Origin: Candolleomyces eurysporus
Lineage: Eukaryota > Basidiomycota > Agaricomycetes > Agaricales > Psathyrellaceae
DNA length: 35,578 nt
Assembly: GCA_027579435.1 (NCBI GenBank)
Contig: JANBPK010000903.1
Span: forward strand, 1-35,578
Direction of reading: 5' to 3'
The translations under genes were made by a program, and so were the position numbers. This document shows positions 1 to 10,917 of this stretch, piece by piece. The notes under the pieces were generated by a model. The model was not told the origin of the DNA. It saw only the letters and a program-made list of their open reading frames with translations, and searched no databases. Position 1 is the first letter of the stretch. Each line of letters begins with the position of its first letter.

Positions 1-1698
1 ATGGAGGATTTGCAGCCGTTTTGGGGTCTCAGTGGAGCTGAGCTGCGAAGAAGAGCGAGCCAGGTGAGTTTTTAGGAATGCTTTTGCACTGTCGCGATTT
101 CTTACCGTTGAGATAGGCCGCCGAGCTGCCTTTGGTCGATCTGGTGCGCGTTCGCGACGGCGTGGCAGAGTCTGTGAGCCGTCACCATACAGGAGTCAGT
201 GGAAGGGCGGAAGGGTTTCGTCTGATGCTGGCGAGGTTCCAAAGTAAAGTACGTTCACAGCGATAACTGTCCCGGATGCGTCTGACCTCTCTGCAGCTCC
301 CCTACCTGGAATTCCCTATCAACGCAATTCCTGAAAACCGTGTTTTGGTACCCTGGGAGCACATGCAGTATCCCAATCTTACCGTCCAAGATTCTTCGGA
401 GGGTCTGTCGTCCATGCTCGGTGGTCCCTTCAGGGTAGATTGGACTGGGGAAGACAACACCTGGGATAAGTGGAGACGCACCTGTCACCCAGATTCAGTT
501 GCACGCCGCGTCTTTTCATCCCTTCGAAACGCGTTCCGCCTGCAAACTGTGAATTATTTTAGCCAGGATGATTCACCAGGCAGCGATTTTAGTTTCACCC
601 CCAACACCTCTGCGTCTATCGACTTTTGCAACAAGCCACAAGCCCATTACCAGCAAGGGCATTTCTTCACCGATTTTCGGCCCATCCATGCCTTGTATCC
701 GATTTTCAGCCCAGCAAAGGCCCAAGGGTACCTCGACATCCGTATTCCCAGTCACTACTATTACGGGAACACCCCTCGATACACCTATGGATGGGATTCA
801 GTAAATCTCGAAGTCAGGGAAGTCGATGCGATGGAACTACCCTGGGAGATGAAGCAAGACAAGCTATTTTGGCGAGGCGCCTCGACAGGTGGAGGGAACC
901 ACCCTCCAGGGTTTGCCCCCCACTTCCAGCGTCACAGGTTCCTACAAATGGCCTCCGACACCTCGGACACCAACAGGACAGTCACTTACGCTGATCCTCC
1001 TGGCTCGAATCGCTTCGTCGCGGCATCAGTTCCGGTCGCCAAATTGAACGAAGAGATCATGGATACTGCGTTTGTGAAGGCCGTCTCCGCGCAAGCATAC
1101 CCTGGTGGGGAGTCGGCACTCAGGAAGCTTCATCGCTTTGCGAATTCTGTGCATCTGGGTCGACATTGGGCATTCAAGTACCTGGTCGATCTTGATGGCG
1201 TAGGATACAGCGGACGATTTATGGCTTTCCTGGGCAGCGATAGTGTGCCTCTAAAGGCCACTGTTTATAAGGAGTTCTTCTCGGACTGGATTGAGCCATG
1301 GTGCGTTCTTCTTTCATCACTGTTTGATTCAAGCTCAGCCTTTCGACTAGGTTGCATTTCATCCCGTTATCATCAACTTACCAAGAGGTGTATAACATCC
1401 ATGCGTATTTCTCGGGACCAACAAAGTCCGCACTGGAAGCCCTCGGCTCTCGTCAGGCTGGCGTTCCCCTAGATGAGCGGAGATCCGTGGAAGGGGACCG
1501 GCGGCTACGTCGGATAGCCAGAGCAGGAAAGGAATGGAAGAGGACGATTGGGAGACACGCTGACATGGAAGGTGAGTTTAACTCTGATTATCGTGTGTTC
1601 TAGGCTAAACGTTACTTTGACCAGCCTATGTCTATCGTCTTTGCCTCGAATGGGCACGGTTGACGAGTGAGGACCGGGATTCCATGAATTATTCGTAA
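1..1698 (+). CDS. GT90 / CAP10-type glycosyltransferase, 5' partial
   Basis: This is the 3' part of a glycosyltransferase of the CAP10/GT90 family, whose fungal members act in the secretory pathway and include xylosyltransferases. Exons are 1-63, 117-248, 297-1300, 1351-1571 and 1625-1698. They join in frame into 497 residues ending at a TAA, with introns of 48-53 nt. Family hallmarks seen are KLFWRGASTGGG, then KYLVDLDGVGYSGRF followed by the FFSDWIEPW stretch, and a helical C-terminus ending ...YRLCLEWARL. The ATG at base 1 is probably an internal Met: the protein begins directly with MEDLQPFWGLSG, and fungal members normally have a signal anchor and stem upstream, so the true start lies outside the window. 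The frame is unbroken. The substrate cannot be read from the sequence. Confidence 0.88.
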
Positions 1699-2461
1699 GG
1701 ATTGCTTTTTGAAACACGGACTTTACTATCCCCCTGCATTCGCTCTTTTATTGCTCTGCTTTGCATAGATTTTTAAACAGTATCCTGGATGGACAATTTC
1801 GCACTGTGCCAGATGCAGACTTGTGTATATCATAATATGGGCGCAAATTCCTAGAGTAAAAATGGATAATCGACATTGCGGAGTCATTTTTTGACGTTGG
1901 ATTCATTCTGCACCTGGGACTCCAAAATCTAAGGTCAGCTCCCGGAATGACTACATTAGAACCCATCTGACCGTTATCTCAACCCTTCCAGATTCCAGGT
2001 TAGGGCATACAGCTTGCGATAGGGTCATTGCGCGAATCGTGATCATCTCCTTTCATCCCGGCCTTCGTTGAAGGCACCGTCTTCGGTGTTCAGCGAGATG
2101 GAATCAATGTAATGCCACCGATCGACTCCTCATGCTGAGACTCGTGCACATCCTCCAAAGCTCCTTTCTTTCCCTTTTGTCTGGTTTCCCCCTGATTTCA
2201 CCTACGATTGGGAATTGATAACTAATCGGAAGCGATCTAAGTATGCGTTATGCGGACACGTTGTTGCAGCATGTCTCGGTCAATGGTGACTGAGGTGAAA
2301 GGTCGCTTGCTTTCGTCATATCTACTTGGTCCTTCCGCGAGCCACAGGCGCCTACATATACGAGTGGGGTGAGAGCCTCTCCTCTTCCTCACATCTCTCC
2401 ACACCCCACTCATCTACCCACCTAGTCCGGATCTCTTTTCCCCCACTAGTCGTGCCAAACG
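1699..2461. other. intergenic region, no gene recognised
   Basis: This holds the 3' flank of the glycosyltransferase and the 5' flank of the oxygenase-like gene. Only short unconvincing ORFs are present. The last 100 bases or so before the ATG at 2462 are strongly pyrimidine-rich on the + strand, as is common in fungal leaders. I saw no clear TATA box. Confidence 0.5.
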
Positions 2462-4140
2462 ATGTATGCTCCTCCACGACCAAGAAGCCGGGCACCGTCG
2501 CCACTTCCGCCTTTTGCTCCAGCGCTTCCACCGCAGACTCCATCGGATAACGGGCTGCATTACCGTAGGCCCACCAGTTCGAATGAATTTAGGGTCGAGA
2601 AGGTTGGCCGATCCCCATCTGCTATGGGTCATCGGAGTGGTTCGACGCTCCCCTCGGAGCCCTCGTCTTATAATGACGAAGCTGCGTATCGACAACGAGT
2701 TGCGGCGTTGAATGCGGCGCGAGATCGTCAGTTTGCTACTACGGGTCATATTGTTGTTGATTCGACCCAGCTGGTTTTGTTCTTCCGGTCTAAGGTGTGT
2801 ATTATTCGTTTTTGCCGATTATTGCCTCCTACGCGAAACTGATGGACGATGATGTATTATTCAACAGAGCGGGATCTCTCAGGCTTTGGATTTCCCGATA
2901 GACGTGGACTACAATTCGCCGCCTGCCCTCGACGTGCTCGTGACAGCATGCAGGCCTCACCAGACGTCTGACTATAACGGATACATGGACCGCGAATCCC
3001 TCTTCTACCCACCCACACTCCCCCTCACGACTTCCCTGGAGCTATCCAACTTCCCCATCCTCGATGCTGTCCGCAGCTCCCTCTTCCCGAATCTCCCTCC
3101 AGGAAGCTACCTGACTGCGGCGAAAGACAAGCTCGAGCTCCTCCTTGATGGAGGTCGCCTCGAACGGCAGCCTGCGCATCTACGGAATGACGGACGCGTG
3201 GCGACGGTTATCATCACCCTCCCAGTCCACTTCCAAGGCGGCGCACTCGTCGTCCGCGATCCGAGTGGTGCCCAGGAGCGCTTTATCACCAAGAGCAGGG
3301 GCGAAGGCGACCTCGAGTGGGTTGCGTTCCTTGCCAACTGCGATTACGAGACCGAGGTCGTGGATAAGGGGTATAGGGTGATGATTTCGTATGGGGTGTA
3401 TGCGAGAACCTTTAGTCCGGACGGTGCGATCAAGTTTGAGTGTTTGAATGTGCCGACGGATGCGTTCTTTGATGTTTTGGCGCCGGTTATGAACCTTTCG
3501 AGGGGGAGGACGGTTGGGTTTTATTTGGGGAGTGATTATTTGGGGGTTAACCCCTCGTTGGTGACGGCGGATAAGCTGATTCCTCAGGTATGTGAACGTT
3601 TGTTCCACTCATTCATATTCGTCGTTTCTCATCACGGTTCTCTTTCGTGTGTATAGCTGAAAGGAGGAGACTACCTTCTCTATCATGCATTCAAGATGTA
3701 CAAGCTCAAGGTCGACCTCCACTGGACAGCAGGCGAATACTTTTGGCCTACCGACCGTCTCGTCGAGCTCGATGGGGAGGATATCGCCGCGGGAGTGAGC
3801 AGCCACGCATCACCACGTATGACCACTGGCTACCCCGGAAACATAAACACACCCTCCAATCGGACCGTGCCTATCCCAGGGGCCTTTGGTGNGGGGTTAC
3901 CCGCCAGTTGGCATTTACCCTACTCCTCCAGGTTCGGCCTCAGTTCCAACCGAGCAAGACCCACTTCGTCTGAAGGTCGAGGAGTCTGGTGGCAAGCTGC
4001 TATCAGAGGCGAACCTCACTGTCTTGACCGATTGGAACCATACTGCCAACGCTGGTGCCGTCGAACGTGTGCCTTTCATCTCTCATGGCGAACTTAAGAA
4101 ATTCGTCGTGAACGTCCTGCTCGTCGTATTCGTCCCGTAA
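2462..4140 (+). CDS. fungal 2OG-Fe(II) oxygenase-like (prolyl 4-hydroxylase-like) protein
   Basis: Exons are 2462-2794, 2868-3587 and 3657-4140, with introns of 73 and 69 nt and about 511 residues in total. The protein has a proline-rich N-terminus, then a double-stranded beta-helix region with VATVIITLPVHFQGGALVV and a later DKGYRVMISYGVY stretch. Both resemble the core strands of basidiomycete proteins annotated as 2OG-Fe(II) dioxygenase domain proteins. The C-terminus ends in VVNVLLVVFVP. The ordinary metal ligands are not evident: there is no HxD before the first core strand, and the region where a distal His is expected reads NCDYETEV. The fold is therefore more certain than the activity. 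The frame shifts at the single N (base 3892), and dropping that base restores it. The start was chosen as the first ATG of the open frame, preceded by a pyrimidine-rich leader. Confidence 0.75.
3892..3892. other. ambiguous base that breaks the reading frame
   Basis: A single N precedes a run of four G. Upstream the oxygenase-like gene is open in one frame; downstream the conserved C-terminus is in another. Omitting the N joins them. This looks like a consensus error at a homopolymer rather than a real mutation. Confidence 0.7.
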
Positions 4141-4374
4141 AGATATTTCAATCAAGTTGGTATAAGCAACACAACAAAGTATTACTAGTTGTACAATCTA
4201 CATATTACTATCGGTGTATAATATGTGAGATCTGAGAGGAAGGAAGGGGAAAAGTAAGTCCAACCTGAGATCAGAGCTATATCATGAAGAAAGGTGCCAT
4301 ATTACAAGAGCGTACAGATGAATACACAGGATAAAGCATTCTGAGATATACAAAAGAAACAGCTGTCTAGCTCA

Positions 4375-5775
4375 TCATCCTCTGCCATCGCCACGTTGAG
4401 GCTGTTCACCACTGGTGCCTTGACCACCAGCGAACGGATCTTTGTTATCTGGTGCGCCACCGCTGTATCCCCAGCCTTCGTAACCAGGAGGCTTATTTTG
4501 GTCGGGAGGTGGACCGGCAGGGGCTCCCCATTGGTTTTGGTACCCGCCGTATGGGGGAACACCAGCAGGCGTGTAAGGTCCGTTGGGTGGAGGTGGGTAC
4601 GGTTGACCAGCGCTATACGGTGGAGCGTAGTGGCTGGCGTATGCCTCGGTTCTGACAGGTGCCCGCCAAGAGTTCGCAACGCTCGAAGGATCGAGGAGTT
4701 GGCGGTAGAAGCCGAAGGCAACGCTAGCGAATAGAGCAGCGAGGACTGGGAGGAGAATGAGTCAATGAGCTTGTCATGGAACGAAGGATTGGTGCTTACA
4801 GGATACGGCAAGGAAAGCGATAATCTCTGACCATGAGCCCCGGTCCCAAGAGCGTTCGCACCACCGTGTGGCGGACGCGGTGTCGATTCTTGAGGACGTG
4901 ATCGGTCCCCAGAAGCCACTCTGTAGATGCGTAAGAATTCGCGGAAAAAAAGAGTGGTCATGGGGAACTCACGTAGACATAAGTACCGCCGTCAACTGCA
5001 CTAATACACGAGTTGATGATGCTGTTCTTCATGGTGAAGTGGATAACGACACGAGTGAGGCCAATCCCTGCAACCAAGATGAAAACGAGGCCCGAAAGCC
5101 AGGCGAAAATTCGGACAGGGCCGAGACGTTGCTTCGGGCGGAAGATGAGGACGGGCCGGTGGTGCACACAGTGTGGAATTCACTCACAGTCGCGCCTGCA
5201 AAGAGGCCAAAGCCTTCAATGATACAGATCAAAGTGTATATGGAACCGAGGATGATCGAGATTATAGCCAGAGCTGAGGCTCCCTCTGCAATCCGGTTAG
5301 TTGGCCTCACTTGACGCAAGTGGAGCATGACGTACGGCGATTGTAGTAGGGGACATTTCTGTAAAAACCGATCTAAAAATCGTTAAGTAGGCAGAAAGGT
5401 GGAAAGGTGGATCCCAAAATCAACATACAGCACTGGAGGGCGGGTTAGCAACTGTTGGAAGGCAGTAATGACGTCCACTTACGCAAACAAGCTCCAGAGC
5501 CCGCCGAGGAATGCAACTACGAGGATATTGAGCCCACCAATTGGAATTCGGCCACCAAATCTACTCACCTGCAAGCACAACTGGTCGTAGACTACGCTTG
5601 TACACCCGTGTAACAAATGCGTATGAAGGTGGGGGCCCTTTCAACTCTCCGGTAAGGATCAATCGTTCAACCGAGCCTGATTCGGGACATACCTGGAAAT
5701 AGTCCATCAGCGGCCATGTACATGAGAATCAGGCTTCAGAAACATACCTTGGGGTGGTGGGGGCCGATTGTCCAT
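4375..5775 (-). CDS. four-span membrane protein with Pro/Tyr/Gly-rich tail
   Basis: Conserved fungal-type membrane protein of unknown function. Exons on the - strand, from the start: 5748-5775, 5569-5646, 5483-5516, 5429-5432, 5336-5372, 5188-5285, 4973-5131, 4800-4920 and 4375-4745. They give 310 codons in one frame, 309 residues. Four hydrophobic segments are visible: around VVLAVAFLGGLWSLFA, ALAIISIILGSIYTLICII, IFAWLSGLVFILVAGIGL and IIAFLAVSFLAALFASVAF. A cytosolic-looking tail follows, rich in P, Y, G and Q, starting YRQLLDPSSVANSWRAP. Two cysteines and the motif DGGTYVY lie in the loop before the last span, giving a tetraspan layout like MARVEL or tetraspanin proteins. I recognise the overall pattern from basidiomycete hypothetical proteins but no function. 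Uncertain points are the first intron acceptor, a 4-nt microexon, and an alternative 37-nt intron around 5569-5605. Confidence 0.7.
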
Positions 5776-6303
5776 CGTAAAGGTCGTTTGGAAAGCGTCG
5801 AATTAGAGGGGACGGTCGAGGTTTGAGGCAAGGTTATATGGCAGTAGCAAGGCAGTGTACCAAGTGTTTGACGTTGTTTGGCTACGTCTTGGCGACCGGT
5901 ATTGTTCTGGACTGCGGCTGCCACTGCCATTCTGTTGCCCTTCTACTGCAATCATCGCTCTATCTTGGGGCGACTGCGCGGCGTATAATTGGAACAGCTT
6001 TGCCTATACATACATGTGCCCAGTGAGTAATAATGACCACATTCAGAATGCGTGCTAAACTTAGTTTTCTCCGCAAAAAAGTACCTTGGCATGAATTCAG
6101 AAGGGAGATTTGCGCGCGAAGCTGTGCTTCTCTCGGTGTATTTTCTCGGTCAAGGACTTGTGATTGTACAAGCGAGCCTTGGCCTGACCAAGAGCTTCGT
6201 GATTTCTGAGCCTTCTCTCAACCGCCTCTACCGGCCTCGGATTATTTCGCTTTCACGCTCCCTATAAAAGAGTGTTCACCTGGACACAATATGTATCCCA
6301 GCT
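5776..6303. promoter_or_regulatory. divergent promoter region between membrane protein (-) and esterase A (+)
   Basis: These 528 bases separate two divergent start codons. A TATA box (CCTATAAAAG, core 6263-6268) lies about 40 bases before the esterase A ATG. The - strand side is pyrimidine-rich on its coding strand close to the start at 5775. Short ORFs inside the region show no family resemblance and are taken as chance. Confidence 0.5.
6263..6268 (+). promoter_or_regulatory. TATA box of esterase A
   Basis: TATAAA sits 36-41 bases upstream of the ATG at 6304. Unit C also has TATAAA before its start (13804-13809), and unit B has a TATA-like CATAAAAAG near 10879. Confidence 0.55.
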
Positions 6304-8631
6304 ATGTTGGTCTTTCACCTCCTCGTCTGTATTCTTGTGACTGCGGTCCGTGCCGTACCTGAGGTCAAGGTTGGCAGGACTACGATCTCAGGCCGGGATA
6401 TTACCGCCAATGTCGAGTTTTTCGGTGGTCAGGCCGTTTCCTCTCTTATTCATAGCGGTACCGACGGTCGTATGCAGGGATACCGTTTGCTGAGCCGCCT
6501 GTCGGTGCACTCAGGCTTCGAAAACCGGTTCTCAAAGTTCGGTTGAATACCACAACTTTCAATGCAACAGCATACGGAAAATCCTGTCTTCAACCGGTAT
6601 GTCCATGTCCGGATTTTGAATCAACATCTTCCGTGTCTCAACAGTTGTTGCAAGCCGTTCTTCGGACCCGCTCCTGATATATCAGAAGATTGCTTGACCA
6701 TCAGCGTTTTTCGCCCAGCAGGGTTGAAACCTTCGGCCAAGCTCCCCGTCGTGAGTTAGGATTTTTACATCCCAGTTAGAGTTGAACTCAGCGAAACCTC
6801 AGTTGTTATGGACGTGAGTCCGGTATGGTGTGAACGTCTCGCGCATTGCGCTCAATTTGAATTTCTCAGTTATGGTGGTGCCTTTGTTATCGGGTCCTCT
6901 ACTATGTACAACGCGTCAGAACTGGTTCAGCGTAGCCTTGACCGAGTGAGAAGCCTTTCATACCCGCAACGTATATCTGGAGACTCACTGTTCGCAGAAA
7001 ACTCCCATCATCTACGTCAACTTCAACTATCGTCTAGGCCCACTGGGATTCCCTCTAGGTCAAGAAGGTATGAATCTCTCAATGACCTCGTTTTATGACC
7101 TCTCATCCAGCAATTCCCAGCCCATGATCGACGGTCACTTAACCTTGCGCTCGAGGACCAGATCGCTGCTTTGGAATGGGTTCAGGCCAATATTCATTTT
7201 TTCGGAGGTGACAAAAATAAGGTAATTTCCTTGTGATTGACGCTTTCGATCTCTGATGCTAGCTATGCCCCCATAGGTGACTATCTTTGGCGAAAGTGCG
7301 GGAGCGATGATGACGGGAGCCTTGTATCTGAGTCCCAAACTCGAACGGTTGGCACGGGGGGCTGTAAGTATCTGGATTCTTCAAGTACATCTGCGTATTG
7401 ACACTTCCATTTAGATCCTCGAGTCTGGTTCATCCAACGGACCTTCCGCCCTCTCTCCCACAGCCAATGAACCCGTGTGGCAGGGCTTCGTCTCAAAGGT
7501 TCCCTCCTGCGCTAGCGTTGCCACATCTGGAAAAACATTCGACTGTCTTCAAAAAGCACCCGCCGAAGAGATCTCTGCAGCCGTCCTCGGGGCCAACTCA
7601 TTTCCCGCTGTCGCGTGGGGTCCCACTCTCGATACCGGCCGCAACAGTTTATACCCCGACCTAGCTTCTCACCTCTACGCCAAAGGACGCTTCGCGAAGG
7701 TCCCTTTCATCGCAGGTACCAATCGTGACGAAGGAACGCTATTTGCGAGCACACAACCTTTGAGCGAAGCAGAAATCAAAGCTATGGTTGCAGGCCCCAA
7801 TATCACGCCTGGAAGCGTGTTGGATTCTGTAGCTGACAAAATTCTGGAGCTTTACCCTGCTGATCCTGCCGTTGGTTCTCCCTACGGGACTGGGGACGAG
7901 TTATTTGGGTTCCCTGCTTCATATAAGAGGCATGCTTCACTCAGTAAGTGCTTGTACATGCATTAATACCCGCCAGGTCGGCTTGACTGAGTTTTTTTTA
8001 TTAACCCTGTTTACCTTACGCAGTGGGAGATACACTCTTCGATGCTCCCAGGAGGATGTGGTCGCAAGCTGCTGCGAAATTTGGCGTCAAGAATTATGGA
8101 TATCACTTTACCGACCCTCAGGGGGTCCCGGCTTCCGGAGGTATGTCACGGTTAGACTTCTTGAATTCCTGATTTCTCTGGTCTTAATTGAGCCGATGCT
8201 CTTTTCTTGTCTGATGCAGTGCCTCATGCCGCTGAAATTGCCTATGTCTATGGTCAAGTACCTCCGACTGCTGGTGCAGCTTCGCAGAATCTCAGTGTCG
8301 TCATGATGGATTATTGGATCTCTTTCACGGTTTCTCTGGATCCCAATGATGGGAAGGGTGTAGAACGTGAGTGCCTTACCGCTCATCAACCCTCTAGATG
8401 TTTAATAGTGACTAATTCTCTTACAGGTCCCAACTGGCCCCAGTATAAGGACAAGAATCAGGTGAACTCAAAAATCGACCTTTTTTCTCTGAATGTAACT
8501 TTAACACGCTGGGTCCTACTTGCTAGGTGCTATTGCAATTGGAAGGTGGAAACACTACGGTCGTCAAGGACGATTTCAGGGAGGAAGCGATTGGGTTCCT
8601 CAACAAGAACGCCGAACTCTTCAATCGTTGA
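6304..8631 (+). CDS. secreted type-B carboxylesterase/lipase, unit A
   Basis: Alpha/beta-hydrolase of the type-B carboxylesterase/lipase family, which includes fungal sterol esterases, Candida rugosa-type lipases and carotenoid-ester lipases; it should hydrolyse ester bonds of lipophilic substrates outside the cell. Exons: 6304-6427, 6478-6596, 6655-6750, 6803-6813, 6870-6945, 6998-7067, 7121-7221, 7277-7363, 7415-7943, 8024-8140, 8220-8366, 8427-8461 and 8527-8631. They join to 538 residues with no break. A signal peptide (MLVFHLLVCILVTAVRA) precedes VGRTTISGRD. GIPFAEPPVG follows at about 42-51. The nucleophile is Ser206 in FGESAG, the acid Glu334 in TNRDEG and the His about 446 in VPHAAEI. 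The fourth exon is only 11 nt and encodes part of LLWT. Unlike units B and C there is no intron after the DEG codons. It is the first unit of a head-to-tail array. Confidence 0.88.
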
Positions 8632-9101
8632 ACTCCCTTCTGTGCTGATGGAAGGAAGGACCTTTGTCTGTGAACCGGATCTCTTTGGCTGCGATGAGTG
8701 TATGAGTGTATAACGTATCGAAATCGGAAAAGGCTTTTCGTGAGCTGTGCTTTCCCCCCNGGTCTTATTCTCATCATTCAGGTAGTGGCCGTGCTGCGCA
8801 TGGGCACCGACGCCAGCGACAAACGTCCGCTTCATCCAGATCGCTGCGCAACAGCGCCTTTATTTGCTCCGAGACACTTGTCGAGCATCCAGGGCAAGGC
8901 GAGCGCTCCGAGATTCTGTGCATCGCCTCTCTTGAGTTCGAAAGGTGTCAATGACGCATCGAACCGGCGTATACGGTGATATGAGCCCTCTGAAGCTCAC
9001 AGTATGCTACAGTATACAGTCAAGCTAAAGGCTCGATTGCGTGCACACACACATTGCTGCAACGATTTACCTCCTCTTTCTGTTTGATTGTTACTACCCA
9101 A
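8632..9101. other. intergenic region between esterase A and the pseudogene
   Basis: This is the 3' flank of unit A and decayed 5' flank of the next unit. An N at 8760 follows a run of six C. No gene is recognised. The bases just before 9102 translate to a degenerate hydrophobic stretch in frame with the pseudogene, but without a clear start codon. Confidence 0.45.
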
Positions 9102-10314
9102 ATGGCGCCTCAGCTCAAGTTGGGCAGAACGAATCTCGCTGGGCGAGATGCCGGCGCGAATGTGGAGTTTTTTGGTGGCTCGTACTTGCTTCTCCTCCTC
9201 CATGTCAGCCTTCGACTACACTGAACCTCTTGCCCAGGTATTCCATACGCCGAGCCACCCATTTGCTCACTCAGGCTTCGACCTCCCGTCCTGAGAAGAA
9301 CTCGGTTAAACGTGTCCGTGTTCAGCGCGATGGACTCTTGGATAGGGTGTATCCAGCCATCAAGAGATTCTCAGCTGAAACACTTGCTTTTGACTTTGAC
9401 TCACGAGTGTGCAAGCTATTGCAGGGACAATGTTTGCGCGCCGTGACATTTTTTCCGGATCAGGAGCCCAAGAATAGTCTCGTAGGGCTCAGATCTCCTC
9501 TAATTCGCTCTTCAGTTTCTCTGAGTGCTACGATCGATCGGCTTCTGGAGTTGTATACCGAAAAACCCTCTTGTGGGTCTCCGTACGGAACCGGAGACTA
9601 ACTTTTGGGCTTACCACCCTCGTACAAGAAACACGCGTCCATTCGTAAGTCAGGTCGGCTGATATACTGCTGTGCAAATGGCTGACTCTTCCCCAGTGGG
9701 TAATCTGTCCTTTGACGTTACCTGTCGCATGTGGTTTCAAGTTTTCTCGCCCGAAATGGTGTTAACGCCTACAGTTACCTTTTCACGAATCTCCAGTCCG
9801 ATCCAGGCTCGCAGGTGATCATTCATGTTTGCCACATAACCTAAGGTGTGTTGATTGGGCTTCGTTGTGCTGCAACCAATTTACCATTTCGCGGCAATTC
9901 CATACGTTTATGGACAAATTCCCGCTGCATCTGACCCAGCCCCAAACACCTCAGCGCTGTTATCGTGGACTATTGGATCTCTTTCGCAGTTTCCTCGAAC
10001 CCGAATGGCAGGAAGGGCGTCAAACGTCAGTAAATCTCGTCATCCCGATAATCCGAGCCTCCGCACTCGTTTACTTCTGGGGTGCCGACAATGTTCAATC
10101 TTCCTGTCGCTTCGTTGATAGATCCTGAATGGCCGCGGTATACATCGTCGAATCAGGTGAACTTTGCGCTATTCCGTTCTAAACAATTGCTGGATAACAA
10201 TCCTACAGAAGGTACTGATACAATTTGAGGGGCAACACCACAACCGTTCAAGACGACTATCGCGAGGGCCAAATGTCGTTTATCATTCAAAACGCGGCCG
10301 AGTTCCATCACTGA
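9102..10314 (+). pseudogene. esterase pseudogene A' (internal deletion, stops, frameshifts)
   Basis: Remnant of a carboxylesterase unit like its neighbours. It keeps the N-terminal LKLGRTNLAGRD and, after an intron, IPYAEPP. It then jumps near 9345-9470 directly to sequence matching the part after the catalytic Glu (LVGLRSP). The exons with the GESAG nucleophile, the 11-nt microexon and the Glu are missing. GSPYGTGD is followed by a TAA (9599-9601) where active units have a Glu codon. Further on, remnants of IPYVYGQIP, DYWISFA and the last exon (NTTTVQDDYRE) lie in different frames, ending at a TGA at 10312-10314. The normal signal-peptide start is not recognisable. A catalytically dead relic. 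Confidence 0.85.
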
Positions 10315-10917
10315 TGGTGCTAACTCTACAGTATGGAGATGCTTATATTGTGTCCCCAGTGCGAATATGAGCTTTCATTCCGCATCATTATGCACCGGTA
10401 GAGCGTTAGCATTCTACTCAAGGTCCAGTGAGTTCAAACTGATAATCCGCAGTGTCGGCGATGCTCCTTTCTTTTCGGGTCCATCTGCCGGCACCGATTG
10501 ATAAGACACTTGTAAAGGTCGAGCATCTCTCATATTCTAGCTCGGGCCATCATCGCAATACTGCGCATACTAGCCTGATTGAAGCTGCCGCCTACCTCGG
10601 GCTAACAGCAGGTACGTTTACGTTGACCGGCCTGACGTGATGCTCAAACACTCAACGGACAGTTGCTCTGCGAAACGTCTGGCATCTGAAATCAGTTTTT
10701 CATCAAGTTACCAATGGTGTTGATGCGCTGATGACCCAGGTGACGCAGGCGATCTTTTTCCGGGCAATTTTTCGACCTGAGCGTCTCCCAGCCTCTACTC
10801 CAGGAGGCAGCCGAGATCTTACTTCACTCGGAGTCGATGGCTACCAAATTCCGGCACGGTTGTATGAAGGTTTCCTTCATAAAAAGGGTCGTCAATCTCT
10901 AGGTTCATTCTCAAGTC
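10315..10917. other. intergenic region upstream of esterase B
   Basis: No coding sequence recognised. A TATA-like CATAAAAAG lies near 10879, about 35-40 bases before the unit B start codon. Confidence 0.45.

Noticed and set aside
1..3. ATG at the very first base as start of the GT90 gene
   Set aside because: Would give a protein without the usual signal anchor; more likely an internal Met with upstream exons outside the window.
4302..4961. 219-codon ORF on the - strand
   Set aside because: Shadow in another frame of the spliced membrane-protein gene, whose correct frame gives hydrophobic spans and a coherent tail.
5823..6058. Overlapping 67-codon ORFs on the + strand in the divergent promoter
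   Set aside because: Cys-rich look is by chance; no start context, introns or paralogues support a gene.
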